Assembly: GCA_964573015.1 (NCBI GenBank)
Contig: CAZNHZ010000001.1
Coordinates: forward strand, 1 to 64,000
DNA from: JAPUDQ01 sp964573015
Lineage (GTDB): Bacteria; Patescibacteriota; Saccharimonadia; Saccharimonadales; Saccharimonadaceae
Length of the DNA stretch: 64,000 nucleotides
Reading direction: 5' to 3'
How positions within the stretch are numbered: position 1 is the first letter of the stretch; each line of letters starts with the position of its first letter. A program made the position numbers and the translations under genes. This document shows positions 33,355-41,013 of the stretch, piece by piece. The notes under the pieces are model-generated. The model made no database searches. It was given only the letters and a program-made list of their open reading frames with translations, and was not told the DNA's origin.

Positions 33355-34112
33355 TAGTTTTTCGAAAAGTCAGTGGTGATAGTATGTGGCCGCAGTTGCA
33401 TGACGGTCAAACATTGGTGCTTGATACTGCTCTGCCGCAAGTCGGTGACGTCGCGGTAGCCCGATATGGTGATAAAGAGATAATAAAGCGTGTTATCGAT
33501 ATCGAGGACGACCGTTTTTGGCTTGAGGGCGATAATCCTGGCGCCAGCACCGACAGCCGAAATTTTGGTTGGATTGATAAACGAGCTATACTAGGTACTA
33601 TGAAGTTTGCATTGCCCGTAGCAGTAGATCCTCCAAAACTACGCGACCGTCGCGCGGCCCGACTGGGCTGGGTAGCTGCTGCCGTGATCATTGGGTTTGC
33701 GCTCGTGCATTTATTTCGGATAGATACATTTGTACCCGAGCTGGCCCTTGCCCTAGGGGGTGATCGTTCGTGGGCGATGTGGTTGGCGGCTTTGATTGTG
33801 ATTATGGAGGTGTTTGCCTTGCCGTTTTTGATGCGTATGCGTCTCAGCAAATTGGCACAATATATCAGCGGCGGTCTGGCGATAGCGGTGCCACTCGTGT
33901 GGTTGCTGATTGCGATTTGGACATTTGAAACCGGCGTCTCGACTGCCCAGCTAGGTGAGTTTATGGCGCTTCCGAGCACCTGGCTACTGCTTGCGGTGAA
34001 TTTTATTTGGCTGGCATTTTCGTATTATACCGTCTGGGCGCTTGGTTATGATTATCGACCGGGCGAGAGGCAGAGTTTTGTCTCTCGCTGGCTCAGTCGG
34101 TTGAGCAAATAG
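33351..34112 (+). CDS. sodX: NiSOD maturation protease (SodX-type S26) fused to a membrane domain
   Basis: 253 aa, GTG start overlapping sodN. Residues 1-85 form a small S26/S24-like peptidase: SGDSMWP with nucleophile Ser11 and EIIKRV with Lys46, then LEGDNPGASTDSR, the SodX pattern. It should cleave the SodN leader to expose the nickel-binding histidine. Residues about 100-235 add four membrane helices resembling MauE/DoxX-type proteins, absent from ordinary SodX (about 100-150 aa). This would tether the protease to the membrane (inference). Confidence 0.85.
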   Translation: MIVFRKVSGDSMWPQLHDGQTLVLDTALPQVGDVAVARYGDKEIIKRVIDIEDDRFWLEGDNPGASTDSRNFGWIDKRAILGTMKFALPVAVDPPKLRDRRAARLGWVAAAVIIGFALVHLFRIDTFVPELALALGGDRSWAMWLAALIVIMEVFALPFLMRMRLSKLAQYISGGLAIAVPLVWLLIAIWTFETGVSTAQLGEFMALPSTWLLLAVNFIWLAFSYYTVWALGYDYRPGERQSFVSRWLSRLSK

Positions 34113-34144
34113 CCTCATCTTGCTATAATTGCCTCTGTTCTTAT

Positions 34145-34180
34145 TGGGGATTGGCCAAGCGGTAAGGCAACGGCTGTCTG
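34145..34180 (+). pseudogene. 5' half of tRNA-Gln, truncated copy next to the promoter
   Basis: 34145-34174 is identical to the first 30 bases of tRNA-Gln (34274 onward), then diverges. The TATAAT promoter box (about 34122-34127) lies before this broken copy, not before the intact gene. Slightly downstream (34223-34233) an inverted piece of the anticodon arm (GGACCAGAACC) appears. Confidence 0.7.
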
Positions 34181-34258
34181 AGCGCGAAGCGCGAGTAAGA
34201 AATATCGGTCCCGTTTGGACCAGAACCTTTTAAGAACCGTCCGCGTAATGACGCAAAA

Positions 34259-35878
34259 CTAGATGAATGACATTGGGGATTGGCCAAGCGGTAAGGCAAC
34301 GGGTTCTGGTCCCGTGATCGGGGGTTCGAATCCCTCATCCCCAGCCAAATTCGGACTTTTTTGGAATTGGTCGCCCATTTGGGCGGCTTTTTCTTTGGTT
34401 GCGCGGAGCGCAAGCCAGATGTTTTCTTGGGGGGAATTGGAATTGGTGCGCGGCAGGAGCCGCGCTTGTTTTTTAGATAAAAAGAGGTTCAATCCGTCAA
34501 TTTCGGTAAAAGTGGCTTTTATGGCTGTCGGTTCGGCGTTTTTTGCTATTTTCTTGAGAGAAACAGCCGTTTTTAGCCACTGGCGCATAGGTTCAACCCA
34601 CGCATTAGCGGCAAGCGTTAGCTTGCCAATTTGTTCGTCCAGCGACTTCTTTTCGCTCATAAGTTCGGCTTGCTTGGCTTTGTGGGTCGGCTGGTCAATA
34701 TCTTGGTCTAGATAACTATCAAGAAGTCGCTGTAGCTTGCTCTGCAAGCTACGCACTTTGTACTGTGCTTGGGCTATAAATGCGCCGGTGGTTCGCTCGG
34801 CTGTTTTCTCGTCCTCGTCCAACATTTGTTCAAGCGTAGTTGCCCACACACTCGGCAGGGCGTAGCCCTGCAATATGTCAGACAACTGCGCCAGAAGTTG
34901 CGGTTCGGTTACGGCTGGTTCAGTACATTTCATTATTTTGCTCTTGCGCGTGCAACGGTAGTAGGTGTATTCGTGTATGTTGCCGTTTTTCTGGTTTTTT
35001 ATTTTCTTTTCGGCAGTAATCGCCATATTGCACGCTCCACAGGTCAGCAAGCCGCACAATGCTTGTGGCGCGTTTGCGCCTTTTCGCTTGTATCCGCGCT
35101 GTTCCAGAACGGACTGCACCGCGTCAAACAGTTTCTTGGACATAATCGGCGTATGCTTGCCCTCGTAGACCTCGCCAGCATATCTGAAATGTCCGTAGTA
35201 AAACGGATTTGTCAGCATATATTTAATTTGGTCTTTTTTCAGGGGCAAGCCGCCGCTGGTCTTTATGCCGTTATCTGCAAAATAGTCGGCAATTTCCTGT
35301 AAACCTTTGTCGCCTTTGCTGTACAGCTCAAACGCAGATACAACCAGCGGCGCACGCCGTTTATCTACAACAATGGTGCGGGTACGCACATCATTGATGT
35401 AGCCAAGCGGTGCAAGTCCGGGCATTTCGCCTCGTCTGACTTTCTGACGCAAACCTCTTTTAGTGTTCTCGGACAGATTGTCTACATAATACTTTGACTG
35501 TCCAAACGCTATGCTCAACATAAACTTACCCTGACTGGTGTTTTCAAACCAAAATGTCGGAAACTTTAACGCTTGCAGGTGTGTTTGGTCTAGCAGATAC
35601 ACAATTTGGCCGCCGTCTACCGAGTTACGAGCTAATCTATCGGGGTGCCACGCGATAATGCCACTGGCTTCATTAGCTTCAATGCGCCTTAGCATTGATC
35701 CGAACTTCGGGCGACCTGGTATTTTAGCGGTGCGTTTTTCAATAATAGTGTCTACGATTTGCAAGCCGTTATCTCTGGCGTATTTCCGAAGTTCAGCAAT
35801 TTGCGCCTCAATGGACAAAACTTGTTTGTCCTCTACATCTGTACTCTTGCGAGCGTATAAAAAGTATTTGTTGTGCAT
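34259..35878 (-). CDS. Large serine recombinase (integrase)
   Basis: 539 aa. N-terminal resolvase domain with catalytic serine in YARKSTD (Ser12), GIIAWHPDRLARN; recombinase domain with GLAPLGYINDVRTRTIVVD; zinc ribbon CGLLTCGACNMAIT with C-terminal YYRC; then a coiled coil. It would integrate and excise the element. The last ~23 residues (from FEPPITGPEP) are the antisense translation of tRNA-Gln: joining the element ends as in an excised circle gives SPNLAGDEG and then a stop codon. GGGGGTAAG before the ATG is the ribosome binding site; a long structured leader and TATAAT (36000-36006 region, minus strand) lie upstream. Confidence 0.92.
   Translation of the reverse strand: MHNKYFLYARKSTDVEDKQVLSIEAQIAELRKYARDNGLQIVDTIIEKRTAKIPGRPKFGSMLRRIEANEASGIIAWHPDRLARNSVDGGQIVYLLDQTHLQALKFPTFWFENTSQGKFMLSIAFGQSKYYVDNLSENTKRGLRQKVRRGEMPGLAPLGYINDVRTRTIVVDKRRAPLVVSAFELYSKGDKGLQEIADYFADNGIKTSGGLPLKKDQIKYMLTNPFYYGHFRYAGEVYEGKHTPIMSKKLFDAVQSVLEQRGYKRKGANAPQALCGLLTCGACNMAITAEKKIKNQKNGNIHEYTYYRCTRKSKIMKCTEPAVTEPQLLAQLSDILQGYALPSVWATTLEQMLDEDEKTAERTTGAFIAQAQYKVRSLQSKLQRLLDSYLDQDIDQPTHKAKQAELMSEKKSLDEQIGKLTLAANAWVEPMRQWLKTAVSLKKIAKNAEPTAIKATFTEIDGLNLFLSKKQARLLPRTNSNSPQENIWLALRATKEKAAQMGDQFQKSPNLAGDEGFEPPITGPEPVALPLGQSPMSFI
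34274..34347 (+). tRNA. tRNA-Gln (anticodon CTG)
   Basis: Acceptor TGGGGAT/ATCCCCA with the U1-A72 pair and G73 typical of glutamine, D-arm GGCCAAGCGGTAAGGC, anticodon stem ACGGG/CCCGT with loop TTCTGGT giving CTG, T-arm GGGGGTTCGAATCCCTC, encoded CCA. Its 3' end is the attachment site of an integrated element. Confidence 0.95.
34330..34347. repeat. attL: 18-bp core at the tRNA-Gln 3' end
   Basis: ATCCCTCATCCCCAGCCA, the tRNA 3' end including CCA, recurs exactly at 39285-39302. The two copies bracket the recombinase-bearing element. Confidence 0.8.
34343..34477. repeat. 135-bp inverted repeat, left copy (recombinase 3' end)
   Basis: Identical in inverted orientation to 36029-36163. It encodes the last ~45 codons of the recombinase (up to SPNLA). 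Confidence 0.9.
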
Positions 35879-35895
35879 AGTCTTACCCCCTAAAA

Positions 35896-35993
35896 CTTAA
35901 ATGACCGTCCTGGTGCAACCAACCTAGAAGAACTAGATTGTCCAAGACGGCCATTTAAGCCCTCAAATAAATAGTTCTTCACTGGTTGGTTGC
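35896..35993 (-). promoter_or_regulatory. Interleaved inverted repeats in the recombinase leader (pseudoknot-type)
   Basis: Two pairs of long complementary segments interlock: 35896-35913 pairs with 35942-35959 (18 bp, two mismatches), and 35915-35935 pairs with 35972-35993 (10 plus 9 bp around a small bulge). The order 1-2-1'-2' is that of a pseudoknot, or of two mutually exclusive hairpins. It ends a few bases before the ribosome binding site (about 35886-35893) and begins where a transcript from the TATAAT box would start. It could control recombinase translation or be a recombination site. Confidence 0.65.
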
Positions 35994-36009
35994 TCTTTCA
36001 TTATACCAA

Positions 36010-36030
36010 GAAAAACCGCCTGTGGCGGTC
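36010..36030 (-). terminator. Intrinsic terminator upstream of the recombinase promoter
   Basis: Minus strand: ACCGCC, loop ACA, GGCGGT, TTTTC. It would stop transcripts entering from the right before the recombinase promoter. Confidence 0.6.
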
Positions 36031-36163
36031 TAAAAAACAAGCGCGGCTCCTGCCGCGCACCAATTCCAATTCCCCCCAAGAAAACATCTGGCTTGCGCTC
36101 CGCGCAACCAAAGAAAAAGCCGCCCAAATGGGCGACCAATTCCAAAAAAGTCCGAATTTGGCT
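36029..36163. repeat. 135-bp inverted repeat, right copy
   Basis: Exact reverse complement of 34343-34477. Read on the plus strand it is a recombinase C-terminus (KEKAAQMGDQFQKSPNLA) that continues as QFYNEARTCFQRKV to a stop codon, different from the intact gene's end. It shares 6 bp with the neighbouring 180-bp repeat. Confidence 0.9.
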
Positions 36164-36337
36164 CAATTTTACAACGAAGCTAGAACCTGTTTCCAGCGCA
36201 AGGTGTGAACCAAGCCCCGCCGCCTAGCACAGCGAAGCTGTGCTGCGCCCCGCCAGAAAAAACCAGCCTTTGCATTTTTTGAATTTTCCCCCGCCGAATT
36301 TCTTTTTGAATTAGGAAAAGGTTGGTTTTTCTGTCGG
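36158..36337. repeat. 180-bp inverted repeat, left copy
   Basis: Identical, in inverted orientation, to 38053-38232 over all 180 bp. Together they flank the GDSL/phosphotransferase cassette. The sequence has inner palindromes (CTAGCACAGCGAAGCTGTGCT) and no ORF. Confidence 0.95.
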
Positions 36338-36440
36338 TTCGCCTGCCATAAATGGCAGAGGCGGCGTGGCTCGAAGCAACGAAGTTGCTATGTGTTGCAA
36401 GCGACACATTAAACAGATGAAATCTGTTATAATAAGCCTT

Positions 36441-37091
36441 ATGAATACAAACCCGCAAGCCAAAGTTGTACTGTGCTATGGCGACAGTAACACTTGGGGT
36501 CAAAATGATGATAAAAACTTTGCTGGCAGATATGCCAGCGATGTACGCTGGACAGGTAAACTGCAAGAACTGTTGGGTGATAACTATTACATTGTTGAGG
36601 AAGGCTTGGGCGGCAGGACAACAAATCTTGAGCACTACAACCCTGCAAAACAATCACGCAACGGACTGACATATTTTAACCCTTGCCTTATTAGCCACTC
36701 GCCGCTAGACCTAGTGGTTATTATGCTCGGCACAAACGACTTAAAATTACAGTATGAAAGACCTGTCGGCGAAATCGCCGACACACTGAAACTGTTTATT
36801 GACGAAGTAAAGACAAATACTCCAAATGCCAAAGTTTTGCTTGTCAGCCCTATTTTTGTAGATGACACCGCGCCGAAGTTTACAGAGTATTACGATGGCA
36901 TTTATGATAAGCAATCTGCCGAAAAATCTAGGCAACTTGGCAAAGAGATTGAACGAGTAGCCAGCGAAACAGGCTCACTTTACTTTGACGCAAGCACAGT
37001 TGCGAAAGCAGGGCTTGACGGCATACATTTTGATAAACAGTCGCACTCTACGCTCGCGCAAGCGTTGGCAGAAGTTATACAAAATGCCTGA
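36441..37091 (+). CDS. SGNH/GDSL-family hydrolase
   Basis: 216 aa from the ATG at 36441; TATAAT lies 7 nt upstream, giving a leaderless start (an earlier frame start at 36366 lies in repeat-flank sequence). SGNH blocks are visible: block I CYGDSNTWG (catalytic Ser), block II EEGLGGRTT, block III MLGTNDLK, block V DGIHFDKQSHS (Asp and His). Similar enzymes act as aryl esterases or acyl hydrolases. No signal peptide. It overlaps the phosphotransferase gene by 8 bp and both lie between 180-bp inverted repeats. AT-rich compared with the chromosome. Confidence 0.9.
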   Translation: MNTNPQAKVVLCYGDSNTWGQNDDKNFAGRYASDVRWTGKLQELLGDNYYIVEEGLGGRTTNLEHYNPAKQSRNGLTYFNPCLISHSPLDLVVIMLGTNDLKLQYERPVGEIADTLKLFIDEVKTNTPNAKVLLVSPIFVDDTAPKFTEYYDGIYDKQSAEKSRQLGKEIERVASETGSLYFDASTVAKAGLDGIHFDKQSHSTLAQALAEVIQNA

Positions 37092-38038
37092 AACTCAAAC
37101 ACCAACAGACCGCATAGCCTATACTGGCGACCTCGCGCCACTTATTGACCGTGTAGCCGAAGTCTACGGCGTAGGTACGCCGACAAGTCATAGGGTTGTT
37201 GAAGTTGGCTATGAGGACTGTAATGTCATAATTGACACTGAACAAGACAGATTTTTAGCAAAAATGTTTGCGAAAACTCGCAAACCAGAGGAAATAACTC
37301 GCTATACGGACATAATGCAAAAAGTTGTAGAAGCTGGCGTACACCACCCAGAACTTATGACCGCAAATGGCGACATCGTCTATACGGATAGCGGAGTAAG
37401 CCTTGTGCTAATGCGCTTTATTGAGGGCAAGACATTTTTTGAACTAGACCGCGCACCTGACGACAATGAACGCCACGCGATCATTGAACAAGCCGCCAAG
37501 ATAAACGCCATTGACTACGAGCCACCATATTTATTTGACAGTTGGGCTATCCCGAACATCAGTGAAATGTTTGATAAGGTTAAACAATACATTGAGCTTG
37601 ACGATTTAGCGTTGGTTGAGCAAGTCATAGCCCAATACAGAGCAATCCCAGTGGACGAATTGCCTCATAGCTTTGTACACGGCGATTTTACAAAAACAAA
37701 CATACAAAGGTGATGACGGTGAAATATATGTTTTAGATTTCTCTGTTGCTAACCGCTATCCTCGTTTGCAGGAATTGGCTGTTATTGCCGCAAACCTATT
37801 ACACGATGACAGCACTCCACTCGCGGAAAGATGTCAGGTGGCTGCCAGTGAATACAGCCAATTCTCTGAACTAACCGAAACAGAACGCCAGCACTTGCCC
37901 GCCTATGCCCTAGCGGGCGTGGCTATGGAGTTTATGGGCGCACATCAAGAAAAGTTTATCAACGGCAACGATACGGACGAAACAGATTATTGGCTCAATT
38001 TGGGACGTGCTGGACTTCGTCAAGCATTGACTAAATAG
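37084..38038 (+). pseudogene. APH-type small-molecule phosphotransferase, frameshifted
   Basis: The first frame (37084-37713, 209 aa) covers the N-lobe and reaches the Brenner motif HGDFTKTN, then stops. The second frame (ending 38038) continues with GDDGEIYVLDFSVANRYPRL, the metal-binding and C-lobe part. A +1 shift near 37700-37712 joins them into a complete ~315-aa APH/choline-kinase-like enzyme. The shift could be a mutation, a sequencing error or programmed; the TGA TGA after a CAA AGG would be the pause site. Substrate unknown; homology to antibiotic phosphotransferases is only at fold level. Confidence 0.75.
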
Positions 38039-38052
38039 TGCGCCGAGCGCAT

Positions 38053-38232
38053 CCGACAGAAAAACCAACCTTTTCCTAATTCAAAAAGAAATTCGGCGGG
38101 GGAAAATTCAAAAAATGCAAAGGCTGGTTTTTTCTGGCGGGGCGCAGCACAGCTTCGCTGTGCTAGGCGGCGGGGCTTGGTTCACACCTTGCGCTGGAAA
38201 CAGGTTCTAGCTTCGTTGTAAAATTGAGCCAA
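38053..38232. repeat. 180-bp inverted repeat, right copy
   Basis: Exact reverse complement of 36158-36337. Ends at GAGCCAA, containing the AGCCA seen at the other element junctions. Confidence 0.95.
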
Positions 38233-38233
38233 G

Positions 38234-38271
38234 AAAAAACTCCGTGAGTATTTATACCCACGGAGTTTTTT
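38234..38271. terminator. Bidirectional intrinsic terminator
   Basis: AACTCCGTG and CACGGAGTT arms with an A run before and T run after. It overlaps the 3' end of the minus-strand ORF at 38252-38515. Confidence 0.8.
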
Positions 38272-38515
38272 CTTGCATTGTGGTTGGGATTTGCATCCCC
38301 GAGTGCATGAGGGGGTAAGGATTACCAGTGGCAATCCGCAAGGCGTCGTCGCCGTCTAGGACACCACTATACAACGGACCCCCGTTGGCGCGTACTACAA
38401 CTAAATAGTTGAAGCCTCGCAGCCAGCGGAGTTTTAACATGGGAGCGGCTTTGTGATATCGCACAGTCAATCTGAAAAACTTTTCCGAAACGTGCCAAGA
38501 ACTCCAACCAGACAT
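38252..38515 (-). CDS. Hypothetical protein
   Basis: 87 aa, basic N-terminal half (FFRLTVRYHKAAPMLKLRWL) and a YLVVVRANGGPLYSG stretch. An AGGAAG site 4-5 nt before the ATG supports translation, and the gene ends in a terminator. Not recognised. Possibly a small element-borne gene. Confidence 0.45.
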   Translation of the reverse strand: MSGWSSWHVSEKFFRLTVRYHKAAPMLKLRWLRGFNYLVVVRANGGPLYSGVLDGDDALRIATGNPYPLMHSGMQIPTTMQEKTPWV

Positions 38516-38590
38516 AAAACTTCCTAATCAGGTGTCACAGGCTATATATTTGATATTCATTGCTAATAAATACTCACATATAATGTAAGA

Positions 38591-38914
38591 ATGGAGCTTG
38601 AACAAATCTCATTTCGCACTCGCGATGATCTCAGAAAGTGGCTAGTAACCAACCATTCGTCGTCGCGTGGTGTTATGGTGCGAATCTTTAAGAAATCGTC
38701 ATCCAAACCAAGCGTCACGTTCTATGATCTGCTTGAAGAAGGCCTGTGTTTTGGTTGGAGTGAAAGCCAGCGTCTTCCATTCGACGATAAATCATATCTA
38801 CAAAAATTTACACCACGAAGAACTCGCGGAACAGCTAGCCAACGGAATAGGCGATTGGTCGGTGAGCTTGAGCAAAAAGGTCTTATGACAGATGCGGGAC
38901 GTCAGGCACTGTAG
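38591..38914 (+). CDS. YdeI/OmpD-associated family protein, shortened
   Basis: 107 aa. SFRTRDDLRKWLVTNHSSSR, LLEEGLCFGWSES and KFTPRRTR match the N-terminal half of YdeI-type proteins (about 190 aa). The C-terminal domain is missing, so this may be a truncated gene. TATAAT ends 6 nt before the ATG: leaderless. Members have been linked to stress resistance, but the biochemical role is not established. Confidence 0.65.
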   Translation: MELEQISFRTRDDLRKWLVTNHSSSRGVMVRIFKKSSSKPSVTFYDLLEEGLCFGWSESQRLPFDDKSYLQKFTPRRTRGTASQRNRRLVGELEQKGLMTDAGRQAL

Positions 38915-39284
38915 ATAGCGCTAAAACAGATTCTTCTAAAATGTTCACCAGTATGACATCAGATAACCGAATGGTTACCGTCTGATTAGTTTGCAAGATC
39001 AATATTGATTAACATACCAGCCTATAAGATACATTCCAAATTATTTTGTCTCGTTGTCTTCATAAACGCTCTCAATCTCCAACAAATCAAAATCGAGACT
39101 ATCTAGAAAAGTTATATTCCCGTCCCCGAATCCCAGCCACGCTAGAACCGGACTTATGTCCGGTTTTTGCGTGGGATTCGGGATTACGAACAGCCGACGT
39201 GGTTCAGAATACTGTCAAGTCTTTGATTTGCACAGTATTTAGCGAGATGTTGGAATAACAAAGTTAGTCTAACATCGAACGTTC
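38915..39284. other. Non-coding end of the element with a nested hairpin
   Basis: No supported gene. 39125-39182 forms a nested inverted repeat: outer arms CCCGAATCCC and GGGATTCGGG around CACGC/GCGTG, and an inner terminator-like hairpin AACCGGAC/GTCCGGTT with T run (39146-39168). The outer arms resemble the tRNA 3' end (ATCCCAGCCA), so this could be an old attachment-site copy. Confidence 0.5.
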
Positions 39285-39302
39285 ATCCCTCATCCCCAGC
39301 CA
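39285..39302. repeat. attR: second copy of the 18-bp core
   Basis: Exact copy of 34330-34347. Just beyond, ATGAAAATTGC and GCAATTTTCAT (39302-39340) form an inverted repeat, and 39354-39374 has another fragment resembling an antisense T-arm (GGGATTCGAAC). Confidence 0.8.
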
Positions 39303-39431
39303 TGAAAATTGCACGACATTTTGGTCGGGCAATTTTCATACTGTGATTGAGTGGGATTCGAACGGGATGTTAGAGACGGGTAAAACTAAAAAAAACTGCG
39401 TCTGACAATGCGGTCAAGGTGATCGATCGGT
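39303..39431. other. Non-coding stretch right of attR
   Basis: Contains the ATGAAAATTGC/GCAATTTTCAT hairpin, which could terminate transcripts, and a T-arm-like fragment. No gene seen. Confidence 0.4.
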
Positions 39432-40796
39432 TTACTGTTCGAGATTCATGAGGACTTCAGAAGCAAAATTAACCAACTGCTGTTCAGATATCTTTTGTGT
39501 TGTAGTAAACGATTGCTCAGATATAGGGATACTGATCATCATAGATTTGTAGATAAAATGTACTGCTTGGAGTCCGGTTTCTTTGTGATATGCACCTTTC
39601 ACACTTTCTGAAATACTGATTTGTTTTTGACCTTCAGAAAAAACCCGGTATCTTTTTTGTAGTAACTCCTGGGAGGGAGCATAGTCTATCGATATCGCCC
39701 CGCTGAATGCCTCATCTCTGTTGTGGCCCTCGGTCCAGCTGAATGAACATGAATTGGTCGGAAACACAGGATATCCTTCGCTAGAGGTTGTTGTTTTTGT
39801 CGTATCTTTTGCGACGGACGTAAGTAATAGACGTGGATCGACACGGAGTTCACTACCGCCTAGGCTTTTTAGGTTGTTCTCGTTAAACAGTAAGCATGGA
39901 TTTACAATTGTTGATGATCCAATTTTCGTTTGACCATTGCGAATAGTCGACATTTGGGTTGCTGGTAAGTTATTGTCGTCATAGTTTTTCTGTATCTCCG
40001 ACAGTGCTTCTGCCGCATTCCCAAGGGCAATAATATAATCTGCCAAAGAATCATAAGTAGCCCTATCCAGCAATGGTTTCCCATTTTTTTCTCCAGACAG
40101 GGTTAGGATCACTCCGTCTCGAAGCAAATGTAACGTATTCCCAGAAGTATTGTAGAGGGTGCCTTGATATATCTCGCTGGCTTTCTGTGCAAACCGCTCT
40201 GCTGTATCGCTTCCATTACTACTGTCTGATAGCAAACCTTCGATCTTGGTAGCGGCCTCTATATTAGCTTGCAATACTCGTTCGGAAGCTGATACGAGCG
40301 CACTTGAGGCAGTGTCTTTGGACTGCTGAATCGATGTGAGGAGTGCTGTATTTGTAGTACGTTGAGAGTAGTTGACTAAAAGTAGGCGTCCCCATTGTTT
40401 TTGCTGCGTCGCTGGAGTGGGATAATAGTCAATGATAATCGAAACATACTGCTGAGGGTCCTTCGCGCGTGACTGATAGGTACAGCTAAGCGATGATGGT
40501 TCATTGTCTGGTGTGGCAAGATCTTGAGTAGTCATAGAGCGGATGAGACGATCTGACAAGACCACACTTTCAGATCCAAACACACCGCTGAAGTATTGCT
40601 CGGCTTTGAGTTCAGTGAGCAGACGACAAGGGTCTTTGTAGGGATAAGAACCGACCGTGTAAGTACTATCTGTAATTGATTTTTCGTTGCTTGCTATAGG
40701 GTTGTTGTATGAATTGCGGAGCCAAAAAAATACACCCCCTAGTATAAGTAGTGTAATCGCAATTAGACCAAAAGTTGTAAGTCGATGGTTTTTCAT
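39432..40796 (-). CDS. Membrane-anchored surface protein with two related halves
   Basis: 454 aa from the ATG at 40796 (a longer frame reaches 40841 but starts in unrelated sequence). A membrane helix at residues about 5-24, then an extracytoplasmic part in which PCRLLTELKAEQYF...LSCTY (first half) and PCLLFNENNLKSL...CSFSW (second half) look like two copies of one ~170-residue domain, each with a Cys near the start and one later that may form a disulfide. No enzymatic motif. Resembles lipoprotein-type domains of unknown function. Confidence 0.7.
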   Translation of the reverse strand: MKNHRLTTFGLIAITLLILGGVFFWLRNSYNNPIASNEKSITDSTYTVGSYPYKDPCRLLTELKAEQYFSGVFGSESVVLSDRLIRSMTTQDLATPDNEPSSLSCTYQSRAKDPQQYVSIIIDYYPTPATQQKQWGRLLLVNYSQRTTNTALLTSIQQSKDTASSALVSASERVLQANIEAATKIEGLLSDSSNGSDTAERFAQKASEIYQGTLYNTSGNTLHLLRDGVILTLSGEKNGKPLLDRATYDSLADYIIALGNAAEALSEIQKNYDDNNLPATQMSTIRNGQTKIGSSTIVNPCLLFNENNLKSLGGSELRVDPRLLLTSVAKDTTKTTTSSEGYPVFPTNSCSFSWTEGHNRDEAFSGAISIDYAPSQELLQKRYRVFSEGQKQISISESVKGAYHKETGLQAVHFIYKSMMISIPISEQSFTTTQKISEQQLVNFASEVLMNLEQ

Positions 40797-41013
40797 ATAA
40801 CTGCAACTGTACCATATTACAAGTAATTTGACATTAAGCATTAGGCGCTATGGGAACAGAGGGCATCTGTTTATGAGTAGTACTGGTAGTATAGTAGTAC
40901 TAGACAAGGAGTATGTATGACACGTAGTAAACAGATGAGATTTGGAATGACGGTGATAGTAAGTAGCAACGCGACTACTTATAGTTTCATAGAAAGCCAT
41001 AGTAAGTGATCAT

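Larger units (their letters stand above)
34348..39302. mobile_element. Serine-recombinase integrative element in tRNA-Gln
   Basis: About 4.95 kb between 18-bp direct repeats, with the recombinase gene at the tRNA-proximal end. It contains two sets of perfect inverted repeats (135 bp and 180 bp), a GDSL hydrolase/phosphotransferase cassette and several small genes. Repeat boundaries at 34343, 36163, 38227 and 39298 all fall on the tRNA-terminal AGCCA, which suggests successive integrations at the same core. Confidence 0.75.

Noticed and set aside
35990..36208. 72-codon ORF at the 135-bp repeat as a real gene
   Set aside because: It is the inverted copy of the recombinase 3' end with no start signals; described as a repeat instead.
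40917..40985. 22-codon ORF after AAGGAG upstream of the HEAT/AAG gene
   Set aside because: Very short, no recognisable sequence; kept out for lack of support though the ribosome binding site is good.
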